Of a DNA stretch of 53,813 bases, positions 1-8,133 are shown in pieces; positions within the stretch are counted from its first letter, which is position 1, and every line of letters starts with the position of its first letter. Below the pieces are notes generated by a model. That model saw nothing but the letters and a program-made list of their open reading frames with translations. It was not told the origin of the DNA and did not search any database. Position numbers and translations under genes: made by a program. Origin of the DNA: a virus; IMG/VR virus record IMGVR_UViG_3300020109_000024, positions 1 to 53,813 of that record; one strand, written 5' to 3'.

Positions 1-133
1 TCTCGATTCCATCGGAAAGACGGACCTCGCCACGCTGACCGGCGAGGAGTGGGCGACCCTGCTGCATCAGGTCATTGTCGGCTTCGAGGCGGGCCTGCGC
101 ACTCGCATTCTCAAGGGCATGGCACCGTTCTGA
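1..133 (+). CDS. C-terminal end of DUF6511-like protein (partial)
   Basis: This is the last 43 codons plus stop of the gene that starts at 53424. The end of the window reads to ...KGMAP, and here the same frame goes on to Phe and TGA at 131-133. The stop overlaps the next start in a TGATG junction, so this protein and the primase-helicase are translationally coupled. The visible part is an acidic, helical C-terminus without catalytic motifs. The full description is given with the 5' part at the right edge of the window. Confidence 0.75.
   Translation, partial: LDSIGKTDLATLTGEEWATLLHQVIVGFEAGLRTRILKGMAPF
2..127. repeat. Terminal direct repeat, left copy (circular overlap)
   Basis: The 126 bases 2-127 are identical to 53688-53813, and only base 1 (T) differs from the equivalent base 53687 (C). 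The repeat lies inside one gene whose reading frame continues perfectly across the join. This is the pattern left when a circular or terminally redundant molecule is assembled with a k-mer near 127, so I read it as assembly overlap and not as a biological terminal repeat. Confidence 0.9.
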
Positions 134-2529
134 TGATCTCCGCCCCCGGCCCTTACGCGCAGATCGGCGCTCGCCTCGTCGAGCGCGGATATGCTGCGAT
201 CCCGATCATCCCCGGCACGAAGCGGCCGGGGCTGCCGCTCGGCAGCGGCTCATGGATCGGGATGGACGATTGGGCCGCGCGCGCCGCCGCGCGCCTCCCG
301 CTCGACATCGAGGTCGGGCAATGGTCGGCCTCCGACGGCGGGGTCTGCGTCGCCCTCGGCAACGCCTCGCGGGGCGTGGTCGCGGCCGACATCGACACCG
401 ACGTGCCCGAAATCCGCGACGCGATCCTGTCCGTGCTGCCGCCATCGATGACGGGCAAGGCCGGGCAGAAGGGCGAGACACTGTTCTATCGCGCCAGCCC
501 GAACTTCCCGTCGCGCGCCTTCAACCTGCCCGGTCCCGATGGTCGGCCGACGCGAGTGCTCGACATGCTCGGATCCGGCAAGCAGACGGTGCTCCCGCCG
601 ACGGTCCATCCCGAAACCGGCCAGCCCTATCGCTGGACGCGCCCGGAGAGCCTGGACGGGATCGATCCCGAGGATTTGCCCTGGATCGACGACGACATCG
701 GCGAGCGCATTGCCGAGGCGCTGAAGCCGTTCGGCTACGCGCCCGAGCCGGAGCGTCCGCCACGGCGCGAGGCGGCCGAGGGCGAGGAGACGCCGCACCG
801 CCGCGTCAACAATCTCGCCATGGCGGACCTGGGCGCGTGGGTGCCGGATCTCGGGCTCTACCGGCTTCGGCGGCGCGGCGGCGGCTATGTGGCCGTCCCG
901 ACGTGGCGCGCCTCGCATACCGGCCGGCCGCTGGAGAAGCGCGGGCTCAACCTGAAGATCCACCCGCAGGGCATCCGCGACTTCCATGACCTTGAGCGGC
1001 CCTACACCCCGCTCGACCTCGTGATGGCCGCCCGTGGCGACGAGTTGAACCAAGCCTTCGAGTGGCTGGCGGCGCGGGTCGGTTTCGGCGAGGGTGTCGA
1101 TCTCGACCTGCAGCCGCGCCAGATCGAGGAGCGCGACGGCGTCCTGTTCGACGCTGAGACCGGCGAGATTGTGGAAGAGCGCCCCCAGGCGCCGGAGGCC
1201 GCCGAGACGGCCGGCGACCCTCGCGACTTTCCCGTCGCGGACCTGCAGGTGCCCGGCCTCGTCGGGGAAATCGCCGACTGGATTGAGGCGACGAGCCCGA
1301 AGCCGATCCGCCTGTTCGCTGTGGCGGCGGCGCTGCTGACCGTCGGCACGCTCATCGGCCGGCGGGTCTATTGCGGCGTGCCGCGCTCCGGAGCGCATCT
1401 CTACGCGCTGACGATCGCCGGCACTGGCGCGGGCAAGGAGCGCCCGCAGGAGGCCATGCGCCAGATCCTCGACGCCGTGTCAGCGAGCCACCGCCTGCAT
1501 GCGGGCGCGTCCTCGTCGGCGGCCTCGCTCGCCATGCGGCTGGCGGAGCGCCCGGTGCAGGTGCAGATCATCGACGAGGTCGACAAGGTGCTGGCCCGCT
1601 CGGGCAGCCGGAACGCCAACGCGCAGGAACGCGAGCTGGTGCAGGACTACTGCACGCTGTGGGGGCGGGGGATGGGGACCTTCATCCCGAACTCGACCAC
1701 GACCCGCGGCGACATCCTCATCAACCGCCCGTGCCTGTCGTTCTTCGGCGCCACGAACTTCGTCTCGTTCTATGAGCACATGAAGGCGAAGCTTCTGGCC
1801 AACGGCTTCCTCAACCGCTTCCTCGTGCTGCCCCGATTCGAGCGGGTCCGGGCGCGGCGGCCCATGCTGCCGGAAGAGGTGATCCCAGGATCGATCGTCG
1901 CCGCGGCCAAGCGCCTCTTCGAGTTTCAGGACGCGCCGCCGCCGGGCGCGGATCCGCGGCGCCACATCGCGGCGACCGCAACCCTGCACGACCCGGTACG
2001 CACTCCGGAAATGCGGGTCATCGAAATGACCCCCGCGGCCCAGGTGATCTATGACGCCTGCCGCGAGCGGGACGAGCGGATGCTGGAGCGGGCGGACAAG
2101 GATCCGCTGTTCGAGGCGTGGGTGCGCGGCGCCGAGATGACGAAGCGGATCGCCCTGGTCGTAGCGTGCGGCCGGTATGTCGACAGCGACCTCGCGGGCG
2201 CGGTGGTCGACGAGGATGACATGAGGTTCGCGGCCCGGCTCGTCGATTGGTCGCTTGGGCTGTTCGTCACCGGGCTGCGCGAGAACATGGCCGAGAACGA
2301 CCATCAGGCGAATACCAAGCTCGTGCTCGGCCACCTGCGCAAGGCCAACCGCGTGATGACGCGGTCCGAGCTGTATCGGCGCGTCGATGCCCGGATGGAC
2401 GCTCGGCAGCTCGACGGCGTGATGAAGTATCTCGCGACCAGCGGGCAGGTCGAGGCGCTGGAGGAGAAGACGGCGGGGCGCCCCAAGACGTCCTATCGGC
2501 TCATGGCGGAGGATGAGGCGCCCGCCTGA
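133..2529 (+). CDS. Bifunctional prim-pol / DUF3987-type primase-helicase
   Basis: A 798-residue replication protein. Residues 1-240 resemble the bifunctional primase/polymerase N-terminal domain, which makes primers on single-stranded DNA (conserved PIIPGTKRPG near the start and a DID-type acidic motif in VAADIDTDVPE). From about 390 on there is a P-loop ATPase of the DUF3987/primase-helicase type with Walker A GTGAGKE (430-436) and a Walker B-like IIDEVDKV near 479. The last 70 residues look like a winged helix. The frame is open from 49, but ATG 133 is chosen because it overlaps the upstream stop (TGATG) and residue 1 onwards matches the family. It is the last gene of the early rightward operon; a terminator follows 40 bases later. 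Which ATPase family it belongs to is inferred from motifs only. Confidence 0.85.
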   Translation: MISAPGPYAQIGARLVERGYAAIPIIPGTKRPGLPLGSGSWIGMDDWAARAAARLPLDIEVGQWSASDGGVCVALGNASRGVVAADIDTDVPEIRDAILSVLPPSMTGKAGQKGETLFYRASPNFPSRAFNLPGPDGRPTRVLDMLGSGKQTVLPPTVHPETGQPYRWTRPESLDGIDPEDLPWIDDDIGERIAEALKPFGYAPEPERPPRREAAEGEETPHRRVNNLAMADLGAWVPDLGLYRLRRRGGGYVAVPTWRASHTGRPLEKRGLNLKIHPQGIRDFHDLERPYTPLDLVMAARGDELNQAFEWLAARVGFGEGVDLDLQPRQIEERDGVLFDAETGEIVEERPQAPEAAETAGDPRDFPVADLQVPGLVGEIADWIEATSPKPIRLFAVAAALLTVGTLIGRRVYCGVPRSGAHLYALTIAGTGAGKERPQEAMRQILDAVSASHRLHAGASSSAASLAMRLAERPVQVQIIDEVDKVLARSGSRNANAQERELVQDYCTLWGRGMGTFIPNSTTTRGDILINRPCLSFFGATNFVSFYEHMKAKLLANGFLNRFLVLPRFERVRARRPMLPEEVIPGSIVAAAKRLFEFQDAPPPGADPRRHIAATATLHDPVRTPEMRVIEMTPAAQVIYDACRERDERMLERADKDPLFEAWVRGAEMTKRIALVVACGRYVDSDLAGAVVDEDDMRFAARLVDWSLGLFVTGLRENMAENDHQANTKLVLGHLRKANRVMTRSELYRRVDARMDARQLDGVMKYLATSGQVEALEEKTAGRPKTSYRLMAEDEAPA

Positions 2530-2566
2530 TGGCGAGCGATGCCGCAGCCTTTCGTGGCCAACCTCG

Positions 2567-2592
2567 ACCCGCTGCAAGGCGGGTTTTCTTTT
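2567..2592 (+). terminator. Rho-independent terminator of the early rightward operon
   Basis: ACCCGC (2567-2572) pairs with GCGGGT (2579-2584) across a 6-base loop and is followed by a T-rich run (TTTCTTTT). It lies 38 bases after the primase-helicase stop, a fitting end for the early transcript. Confidence 0.7.
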
Positions 2593-2699
2593 GCCCTGCC
2601 TCGATTCAGAAGCGACCACCTGGTCCAACCGATAAATCGCTTGTCATCAGCATATTAGAACAAAGCACGAACAGCGACGATTTGTCCACAGGTTCGCGG

Positions 2700-2727
2700 T
2701 TGCACAAGTTGCTGATTCAATTAATGT
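2700..2727 (+). promoter_or_regulatory. Candidate promoter of the methyltransferase gene
   Basis: TTGCAC (2700-2705), 16 bases, then TAATGT (2722-2727), in a patch clearly richer in A+T than the phage core. Transcription would begin about 2734, directly at ATG 2735, so the message could be leaderless; no Shine-Dalgarno sequence is visible there. The rest of 2593-2734 shows no gene. Confidence 0.35.
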
Positions 2728-2734
2728 TTCGTCC

Positions 2735-3346
2735 ATGGATGCGACTTATCACCTGAATGGCGGCTTCAAGCCGACCATGAAGCGCTTCGCCGATTTGGAG
2801 GGGCCGGACTTCTTCCCAACCCCTGCTTGGGCGACTTATGCTTTGATCGACAATGAAAAATTTCAAGGCGACATGTGGGAGTGCGCCTGTGGGAACGGCG
2901 CTATGTCAAAAGTTCTCACACAGGTGAACCCAAAGGTTGCTAGCTCAGACCTCTACGATCGAGGGTTCGGCGAAGCCGGGCACGACTTCGTGGCCAGCAA
3001 CAGGCGCTTCGACAACATCATTACAAATCCGCCCTATAATAGCGCCGAAGGCTTCGTTCACAGTGGAATAAGAAACTCAAATAGAAAATTTGCTCTACTG
3101 CTTAGGCTGGCTTTCCTCGAAGGCGCAAACCGACAAAGGACGATTTTCACTAAAAATCCACCTAGCAGGCTTTGGATATTCAGTGAGAGGATTACGTTCT
3201 ATCCTCATGGCGCTGTTCAAAAAGGAACTGGCACCACCGCCTATGCCTGGTTTGTATGGGATAAGGATGCCCCTGGCTCAACCGAGTTGAAGTGGCTCAA
3301 GCCAGGGTACAAAGCTAAGTTCTCAAACAAGTCTCTTGTTCTTTAA
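2735..3346 (+). CDS. Phage N6-adenine DNA methyltransferase
   Basis: A 203-residue SAM-dependent methyltransferase. It has the FFPTPAWAT..L signature of phage-type orphan adenine methyltransferases (residues 26-36), a motif I-like CACGNG (50-55), an acidic SSDLYD after the next strand, and the catalytic N6-adenine motif NPPY (98-101). About 200 residues is normal for a beta-class orphan MTase without a separate target domain. It sits alone between the early and late operons, has lower GC than its neighbours, and converges on a Mrr_N-like gene with a 24-bp 3' overlap. It may protect phage DNA from host restriction or act with that neighbour. Start is uncertain: ATG 2735 (possibly leaderless) or ATG 2777. 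Confidence 0.85.
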   Translation: MDATYHLNGGFKPTMKRFADLEGPDFFPTPAWATYALIDNEKFQGDMWECACGNGAMSKVLTQVNPKVASSDLYDRGFGEAGHDFVASNRRFDNIITNPPYNSAEGFVHSGIRNSNRKFALLLRLAFLEGANRQRTIFTKNPPSRLWIFSERITFYPHGAVQKGTGTTAYAWFVWDKDAPGSTELKWLKPGYKAKFSNKSLVL

Positions 3347-3649
3347 GTGTAACCGGCCACGGTCGGTTATACGCCATGTGCCCTTGGCAAGTATCTCTGC
3401 GAGGCCTTCGCAGAATATATTGCCGGGGGTGTCCTTATGGGAAACTTGGTTCCTGACCTGCTGCTCCCATAATTCTTCATTCGCACGTGTCAAAGATTGC
3501 GCAAGATCATCATCCGACAGCTTGAGATGTTCGGTGATCTTGTGCTTGATAGTTGGAACATCTGATGTTCCATCAGGCTCATAATATAGAACTTGTAGGA
3601 CAGCCAAGCCAACTTCGGCCTCTGTCACGCGATTATGCTTCGAAGGCAC
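3323..3649 (-). CDS. Stand-alone Mrr_N-like winged-helix protein
   Basis: A 108-residue protein resembling the N-terminal DNA-binding domain of Mrr-type restriction enzymes: an N-terminal helix pair (VLQVLYYEPDG), then LWEQQVRNQVSH, then the C-terminal GTWRITDRGR..L wing. The Mrr catalytic domain (D..ExK) is absent. GTG 3649 is chosen because GGGAGG (complement of 3655-3660) stands 6 bases upstream; a TTG at 3688 in the same frame lacks this. It converges tail-to-tail with the methyltransferase. It could be a target-recognition partner, a regulator or a remnant of a restriction gene; the sequence does not decide this. Confidence 0.7.
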   Translation of the reverse strand: MPSKHNRVTEAEVGLAVLQVLYYEPDGTSDVPTIKHKITEHLKLSDDDLAQSLTRANEELWEQQVRNQVSHKDTPGNIFCEGLAEILAKGTWRITDRGRLHLKNKRLV

Positions 3650-3991
3650 ATTATCCTCCCGCTCTGGGAGTGGAATAATGACTTGCAATTTGCGAATGCG
3701 CTAGACCCGGTCATCCTAATCGAGCCCGCGTACACCTCAACATTTTTAGGTGAGGCAGCTGCAACATGCCGTTCTTTTGCCCCGGCTGCCGCAGGGCATT
3801 GGCTTTGTGCCCAGCGCTCAGGCAGGGGCAGAATGGGGTTCGTGATCGCGGGTACAATCTTTTCACGGACCAGCCTGGGGGTAGAGCATCCTATTGTAAA
3901 ATAAAAGAAAAAATACTTTTTACTTTATATACTAGCCTTCTCTCTCCCCTCCCTATCCAGACCCCTTCCATAGAGGGGGTTCTCTATAGGG
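3650..3991 (+). promoter_or_regulatory. Regulatory gap before the late operon, with AT-rich promoter candidate and hairpin
   Basis: This 342-base stretch has no gene I trust. Bases 3890-3935 are an A/T tract ending in a consensus-like -10 box TATACT (3928-3933) but without a good -35 box, as expected for a promoter needing an activator. ATAGAG (3970-3975) and CTCTAT (3982-3987) form a hairpin just before the NusG-like gene. This is the most likely start of the late transcript. A 93-codon open frame crossing the AT-tract (3766-4047) looks accidental. Confidence 0.4.
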
Positions 3992-4792
3992 GTGCGAAAT
4001 CGCCGGGTGAAAAGGTACTCGGGCTTGCCGCCAGCGCCGCGATATGATCGCCCCGCCACGTCGCCACCCGGTTCGGATCTCTCGCCACGGAGATCCACCC
4101 TGTCTCGCCCTGCTAAGTCCAAGAAGCGCCGTCTGCGCGAGCAGCGGCGTGCCCGCACCGAACGCCGAGCCCTGCACCCCTCGCCTATCGCGCCGACGAA
4201 GCCGGAACCCCGATCCGCGGCCGATCCCGTCTACGATCTGGAGCCGCGCCGGCTGAACTCGGACCTGCGCTGGTACATCGCCCGCACCCTCCCCCGCATG
4301 GGTGACCGGGCGATCCAGGCGCTCAAGGCCGCCGAGGTCGACATGTTTCAGCCCCGCACCTCCGAGGTCGTGGTGCGGCGTGGGCGACGCGTGGTCCGTC
4401 ACGCCCAGCTGCTGATGCGGACCGTGTTCATCGGCGTGCGGGATGCCCCGCATCTCGACGAAGCCCGCAACGCGGTCGGCGTGGCCGAGATCGTCAGCCG
4501 TCCGGAGCCAGACACCGGTCCGCCGGGCAACATCGCCGGCATGGTGATGCACCCTGTCCGCCTCGACCCGGAGGCGCTGCAGAGGTTCGTCGATGCGGTG
4601 GTGACCGGCGAAATCGTGGCGCCGCTGAGCGTCGCGGAGGGGTCGAGCGTCATCGTGCGAGCCGGCCCCTTCGCGAGCTTCCCCGGCACCGTGGACGCGA
4701 TCCTGCCCGGCGATCGGCTGAAGGTCGCCGTCAGCATCTTCGGCCGCACGACACCTGTAGAAGTGGGGCTTGCGGACGTGGCGATCGTGTAA
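3992..4792 (+). CDS. NusG/RfaH-like transcription elongation (antitermination) factor
   Basis: Up to 266 residues. Residues 92-195 match the NusG N-terminal domain: DLRWYIARTLPR, then AIQALKAAEVDMFQPR, then VVRRGRRVVRHAQLLMRTVFIGV. Residues about 216-266 match a KOW domain (EGSSVIVRAGPFASFPGTV). NusG paralogues bind the RNA polymerase clamp and suppress pausing or termination. It is the first gene of the roughly 31-kb late region, the place of lambda Q, so I infer a late antiterminator. The start is unclear: GTG 3992 has no spaced Shine-Dalgarno and the first 36 residues are Pro/Arg-rich filler, whereas a CTG at 4100 lies 7 bases after GGAG (4089-4092). Either start keeps the whole NGN-KOW core. 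Confidence 0.75.
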   Translation: MRNRRVKRYSGLPPAPRYDRPATSPPGSDLSPRRSTLSRPAKSKKRRLREQRRARTERRALHPSPIAPTKPEPRSAADPVYDLEPRRLNSDLRWYIARTLPRMGDRAIQALKAAEVDMFQPRTSEVVVRRGRRVVRHAQLLMRTVFIGVRDAPHLDEARNAVGVAEIVSRPEPDTGPPGNIAGMVMHPVRLDPEALQRFVDAVVTGEIVAPLSVAEGSSVIVRAGPFASFPGTVDAILPGDRLKVAVSIFGRTTPVEVGLADVAIV

Positions 4793-4893
4793 TATGCGCG
4801 CGCACCTTTTCAGCCGCCGCTTGTCTCCCCTTCGGGGTTGCGTGTGCGAGCCGCGGCGGGGACGGACAGCCCTCTACCTGGGCGGATCCGCTT

Positions 4894-4927
4894 CCCTGCG
4901 ATGGAGGCTTGTGCCTCGGCGGCAGGG
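4894..4927 (+). other. Stem-loop just upstream of the tRNA
   Basis: Nested stems CCCTGC (4894-4899)/GCAGGG (4922-4927) and GAGGC (4904-4908)/GCCTC (4913-4917) with a TTGT loop, 7 bases before the tRNA. It may be a processing element for releasing the tRNA from the late transcript. A smaller hairpin (CCCC-TTC-GGGG) lies near 4832-4842. No coding potential is seen in 4793-4934. Confidence 0.4.
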
Positions 4928-4934
4928 TGCATGA

Positions 4935-5011
<77 letters not shown>

Positions 5012-5031
5012 TTTCACCATGAGGTCGATCG

Positions 5032-5358
5032 ATGGGCCTGCCTGACATCTTCGGCTTCAAGCGTCGCGCAGAGGAGCGGCGGCGCCGCGAGGAACAGGAG
5101 TGCCGCCTGCGTCGCGCTCGCCTCCTCGGCACCTCTGGCTCGCCTCGGTCGGCCTCGTCCCGGTCGGCATGGGACGACAGCCCGATGAACCCGGCGTCGC
5201 CCTCGGGCATGGTGCTGAGCCCTCTCAGTCCGATCTCGCCCAGCAATGGCGGGTCGGACTACTCGTCCTTCGAGAGCTGCACCCCCTTGTCGTCCTACTC
5301 GGACAGCGGGTCGTCCTGCTCCGGTGGGGACAGCGGCGGCGGGGGCGGTGGGGACTGA
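5032..5358 (+). CDS. Hypothetical Ser/Gly-rich protein
   Basis: 108 residues. The first 35 are basic and helical (FGFKRRAEERRRREEQECRLRRARLL); the rest is Ser/Pro-rich and ends in a Ser-Asp-Gly tail with six glycines. Small phage proteins with such disordered tails are common near structural genes. A GAGG motif about 8 bases before ATG 5032 supports the start. It begins 20 bases after the tRNA. No function can be assigned; a disordered, possibly virion-associated protein is plausible. Confidence 0.55.
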   Translation: MGLPDIFGFKRRAEERRRREEQECRLRRARLLGTSGSPRSASSRSAWDDSPMNPASPSGMVLSPLSPISPSNGGSDYSSFESCTPLSSYSDSGSSCSGGDSGGGGGGD

Positions 5359-5483
5359 CCCACCCTCGACCGTCAGGGCCCCTGGAGGCCCCGAACCTAT
5401 ACGGGTGGTCGGGGCCCCGTTCATTTCTAGCGCCAGGGTCCGAAAACCCGTGAACGGTGAACGGTGAACGCAGGGGTGAACGC
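5359..5483 (+). other. Candidate cos / terminase-recognition region with four GTGAACG repeats
   Basis: Between the Ser/Gly-rich gene and the small terminase lie three tandem 7-mers GTGAACG (5450, 5457, 5464), a fourth at 5476, and the perfect palindrome CGGGGCCCCG (5410-5419). In lambda, cosN and the gpNu1-binding repeats of cosB sit just upstream of Nu1, so position and repeat structure fit a packaging site. This is inference; the cut site cannot be read from sequence. Confidence 0.4.
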
Positions 5484-6119
5484 TTGCCGACGGTGATGAG
5501 CCAAGCCGAGTTCGCCCGGCACCGCGGCGTGTCGAAGGCGATCGTCACGAAGTGGAAGGGGCAGGGCCTCCTCTCGCTGACCGATGCCGGCAAGGTCGAC
5601 GTCGACGCCACCGAATGGAACCTCGACCAGCGACCGGCGAGCTACCGCGGCGGCACCACGCATCGACCGGTGCGGGCCATTCCGCGCGACGATGAGCCGG
5701 TTGGGAAGCCTGCCCGCCCCGCCGCCGCGCCGCGCCCGGCTCCGCCTGCGCCGCAACCGGTGAACGATGAGGCCGGGTCCGATCCGGTCGAGATCGATTG
5801 GGACGACCCGAACCTGCCGCCGAACCTCGCGCTCCAGCGCAAGGAGAACTACCTCGGCCTGCTGCGGAAACAGGATCACGGGGTGAAGCAGAAGGCCCTC
5901 GTCGATCGGCCCGCTGCGGAAGCCGCATTCTTCGAGGAGGCCCGAGCCATCCGCGACGCGCTGATCGCTTGGCCGGCCCGCGTGTCGATCGAGATGGCCG
6001 ATGAACTCAAGATCGATGCTCGCGAGCTGACCCAGGTCTTAGCCGCCTATGTCAACCAGCTCCTCACCGAACTCGGTGAGCCCTCCGACCTCGACCTATC
6101 TCGACACAGCCAGCCTTAG
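5484..6119 (+). CDS. Terminase small subunit (Nu1-like)
   Basis: About 211 residues, beginning with a helix-turn-helix (MSQAEFARHRGVSKAIVTKWK) like lambda gpNu1, followed by a Pro/Ala-rich linker (80-110) and a helical C-terminus that would contact the large subunit. It recognises phage DNA for packaging. The frame is open from GTG 5457, but that lies inside the GTGAACG repeats; TTG 5484 has AGGGG 7 bases upstream and leaves the repeats non-coding. ATG 5496 is also possible. The 3' end overlaps the large subunit gene by 71 bases. Confidence 0.8.
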   Translation: MPTVMSQAEFARHRGVSKAIVTKWKGQGLLSLTDAGKVDVDATEWNLDQRPASYRGGTTHRPVRAIPRDDEPVGKPARPAAAPRPAPPAPQPVNDEAGSDPVEIDWDDPNLPPNLALQRKENYLGLLRKQDHGVKQKALVDRPAAEAAFFEEARAIRDALIAWPARVSIEMADELKIDARELTQVLAAYVNQLLTELGEPSDLDLSRHSQP

Positions 6120-8133
6120 GCGTTCGTGGCGTAAGGGTCTGACCCCACCGCCGAACCTCGACGTGGTGGATTGGGCCGAGAACTTCCGGAAGCTGAGCAA
6201 GGAAAGCTCGAACGGCGGCAAGTTCATCACCGCCAAGGTGGAGGTGGCGCGCGGGCCGATGCTCTGGGCGACGGAACCGGGCGTCAGCAAGATCACGCTG
6301 ATGGCCTGCACGCAGCTCCTGAAGACCACGGTCATCGAGAACATCCTCGGCCGGTTCATCCACCTCGATCCCTGCCCGATCCTGGCGGTGCTGCCGAAGG
6401 ACGACGCGGCCGAGACCTTCTCGAAGGACCGGCTCGCGCCGATGATCCGGGATTCGAAGAAGCTCCTCGAACTGTTCGGTGAGGCTAAGTCGCGGGATGC
6501 CGGCGCGACGCTGACGCACAAGCAGTTCCCCGGCGGGCACATCACGCTCGTCGGAGCGAACAGCCCGACCAACCTCGCCATGCGGCCGATCCGGCTCTTG
6601 GTGTGCGACGAGATCGACAAGTACCCGCTCTCGGCCGGCGGTGAGGGCCCGCCGATCGATCTCGCCGAGGAGCGGCAGGCCGAGTTCAAGGCCAACAGTC
6701 TGACCGTGCTCGCCTGCTCGCCGACCGTCGCGGGGCGCTCGGCGATCGAGACGAGCTACGAGGAGAGCGACCAGCGCAAGGCTTTCGTCTCCTGCCCGCA
6801 CTGCTCGGCCTGGCAGCCGATGGAGTGGGAGCAGGTCAAGTTCGACAAGGACGACGACGGCAAGATCATCGCCGCGAGCGCCCGGTACGAGTGCGTGGCC
6901 TGCGAGAAGCCGTGGAGCCCGGCACAGCGGCTCGTGGCGCTTCGCCGGATCGAGTGGCGGCAGACCAAGCCGTTCGCCTGCTGCGGAGAGAAGCAGGTGC
7001 CGGAGCAGTGGGCGCCGCTGGCGCACGGGGTGCGGCGGGCGCTGTGCCGGTGCTGCGGCGCCCAGGCGGTGTCGAACGAACACGCGGGCGGACAGGCGTC
7101 CAAGCTCTACGCGCCGAAGCAGACGATCAAGGAGACGGTCGCGAAGTTCGCGCGGGCGCTGCGACGGGGGCCGGAAGCGTTGCGGACCTTCTTCAACACG
7201 CAGCTCGCCCGCACGTGGAGGGAGGGCGTCGACGCCCCCGAGTGGAAGGACGTCTACGCCCGGCGCGACGACTACCTGTCCGGCACGGTTTCGCACGGCG
7301 CGCTGATCCTGTTCGCCGGTGTCGACGTGCAGAAGGATCGCCTCGAAGTCTCGGTCTGGGGCTTCGGGCGCAACCGCGAGCGCTGGCTGGTCGAGCACCG
7401 GGTGCTCACCGGCGACACCGCCCGGCCCGCCGTCTGGGCCGAACTGGTGACCATGTTCGACGAGACCTGGGAGCACGCCAGCGGCGTCGAGATGGCGGTG
7501 CGGGATTGGGGCATCGATTCGAGCGCCTTCACCGACGTGGTCTACAACTTCGTCCGGTCCCAGGCCGGCCGCGGCAACGTCCACGCCATCGACGGCCAGG
7601 ACAGCTACTCGAACATCTATCTCGGCGTCGGCAACAAGGACGCGAACCCGCGGGGCAGGAAGATCCGGCGCGGCCTGAAGACGGTCCGCATCGGCGTCTC
7701 GCTCGCCAAGCAGGAACTGATGAACTGCCTCGGCCTGCAGCGCCCCGCTGCCGGCGCGGCGTTCCCGGCCGGCTTCGTTCACCTCCCGCGGGACGTGTCC
7801 GAGGACGGCGTGCAGCAGCTCACCGCCGAGGAACTGGTGGTCAGCCTCAGCCGGGGAAAGACCCGGCGGGAATGGGTGCCGATCGGCGGGCGCCGCAACG
7901 AGTGGCTGGACTGCGCGAACTACGCCCGCGGCCTCGCCGCTTTCCGCGGGTGGGACCGGTGGCGCGAGACGCAGTGGCACGGCCTGGAAGACGCGCTCGG
8001 CATTGAGCGGAAGACGGCGCCACTGCCGCTAGAGACCCCGCCGCCGGCCGTGGTCGCGAACTCGCTGGCAGACCGCAACATGAAGCGCCGCACCCGGCGC
8101 AGCGTGGCCCGCAAAGGGCCGGCGAGGTGGTGA
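6049..8133 (+). CDS. Terminase large subunit (GpA family)
   Basis: 694 residues, typical for the lambda gpA family; it pumps DNA into the prohead and cuts it. The N-terminus has LRRSWRKGLTPPPNL and WAENFRKLS, both typical. The ATPase Walker A position reads ACTQLLKTTVIEN (86-98) where relatives have Q-V/L-G-K-S/T, so the glycine before the lysine is replaced by Leu; Walker B is LLVCDEIDK (183-191). A cysteine-rich insert (CPHC, CVAC, CC, CRCC; about 248-345) may bind zinc. The nuclease domain starts at GVDVQKDRLEVSVWG, with RDWGIDSSAF and GLKTVRIGVSLAKQEL downstream. ATG 6049 is needed to include the conserved N-terminus, despite the 71-base overlap. Confidence 0.93.
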   Translation: MSTSSSPNSVSPPTSTYLDTASLRRSWRKGLTPPPNLDVVDWAENFRKLSKESSNGGKFITAKVEVARGPMLWATEPGVSKITLMACTQLLKTTVIENILGRFIHLDPCPILAVLPKDDAAETFSKDRLAPMIRDSKKLLELFGEAKSRDAGATLTHKQFPGGHITLVGANSPTNLAMRPIRLLVCDEIDKYPLSAGGEGPPIDLAEERQAEFKANSLTVLACSPTVAGRSAIETSYEESDQRKAFVSCPHCSAWQPMEWEQVKFDKDDDGKIIAASARYECVACEKPWSPAQRLVALRRIEWRQTKPFACCGEKQVPEQWAPLAHGVRRALCRCCGAQAVSNEHAGGQASKLYAPKQTIKETVAKFARALRRGPEALRTFFNTQLARTWREGVDAPEWKDVYARRDDYLSGTVSHGALILFAGVDVQKDRLEVSVWGFGRNRERWLVEHRVLTGDTARPAVWAELVTMFDETWEHASGVEMAVRDWGIDSSAFTDVVYNFVRSQAGRGNVHAIDGQDSYSNIYLGVGNKDANPRGRKIRRGLKTVRIGVSLAKQELMNCLGLQRPAAGAAFPAGFVHLPRDVSEDGVQQLTAEELVVSLSRGKTRREWVPIGGRRNEWLDCANYARGLAAFRGWDRWRETQWHGLEDALGIERKTAPLPLETPPPAVVANSLADRNMKRRTRRSVARKGPARW

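Noticed and set aside
2-127. Terminal direct repeat as a biological T7-type terminal repeat
   Set aside because: It lies inside a coding gene, has a typical k-mer length, and the phage carries a lambda-type terminase; assembly overlap is the simpler reading.
2529-2756. 75-codon frame after the primase-helicase
   Set aside because: It contains the terminator at 2567-2592 and the promoter candidate, and has no protein-like features.
3766-4047. 93-codon frame starting MPFFCPGCRRALAL
   Set aside because: The CPGC start is tempting as a zinc ribbon, but the frame runs through the AT-rich promoter tract and there is no ribosome site or second Cys pair.
6064-7980. 638-codon minus-strand frame over the large terminase
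   Set aside because: Antisense of a recognised gene; composition typical of reverse reading of GC-rich DNA.
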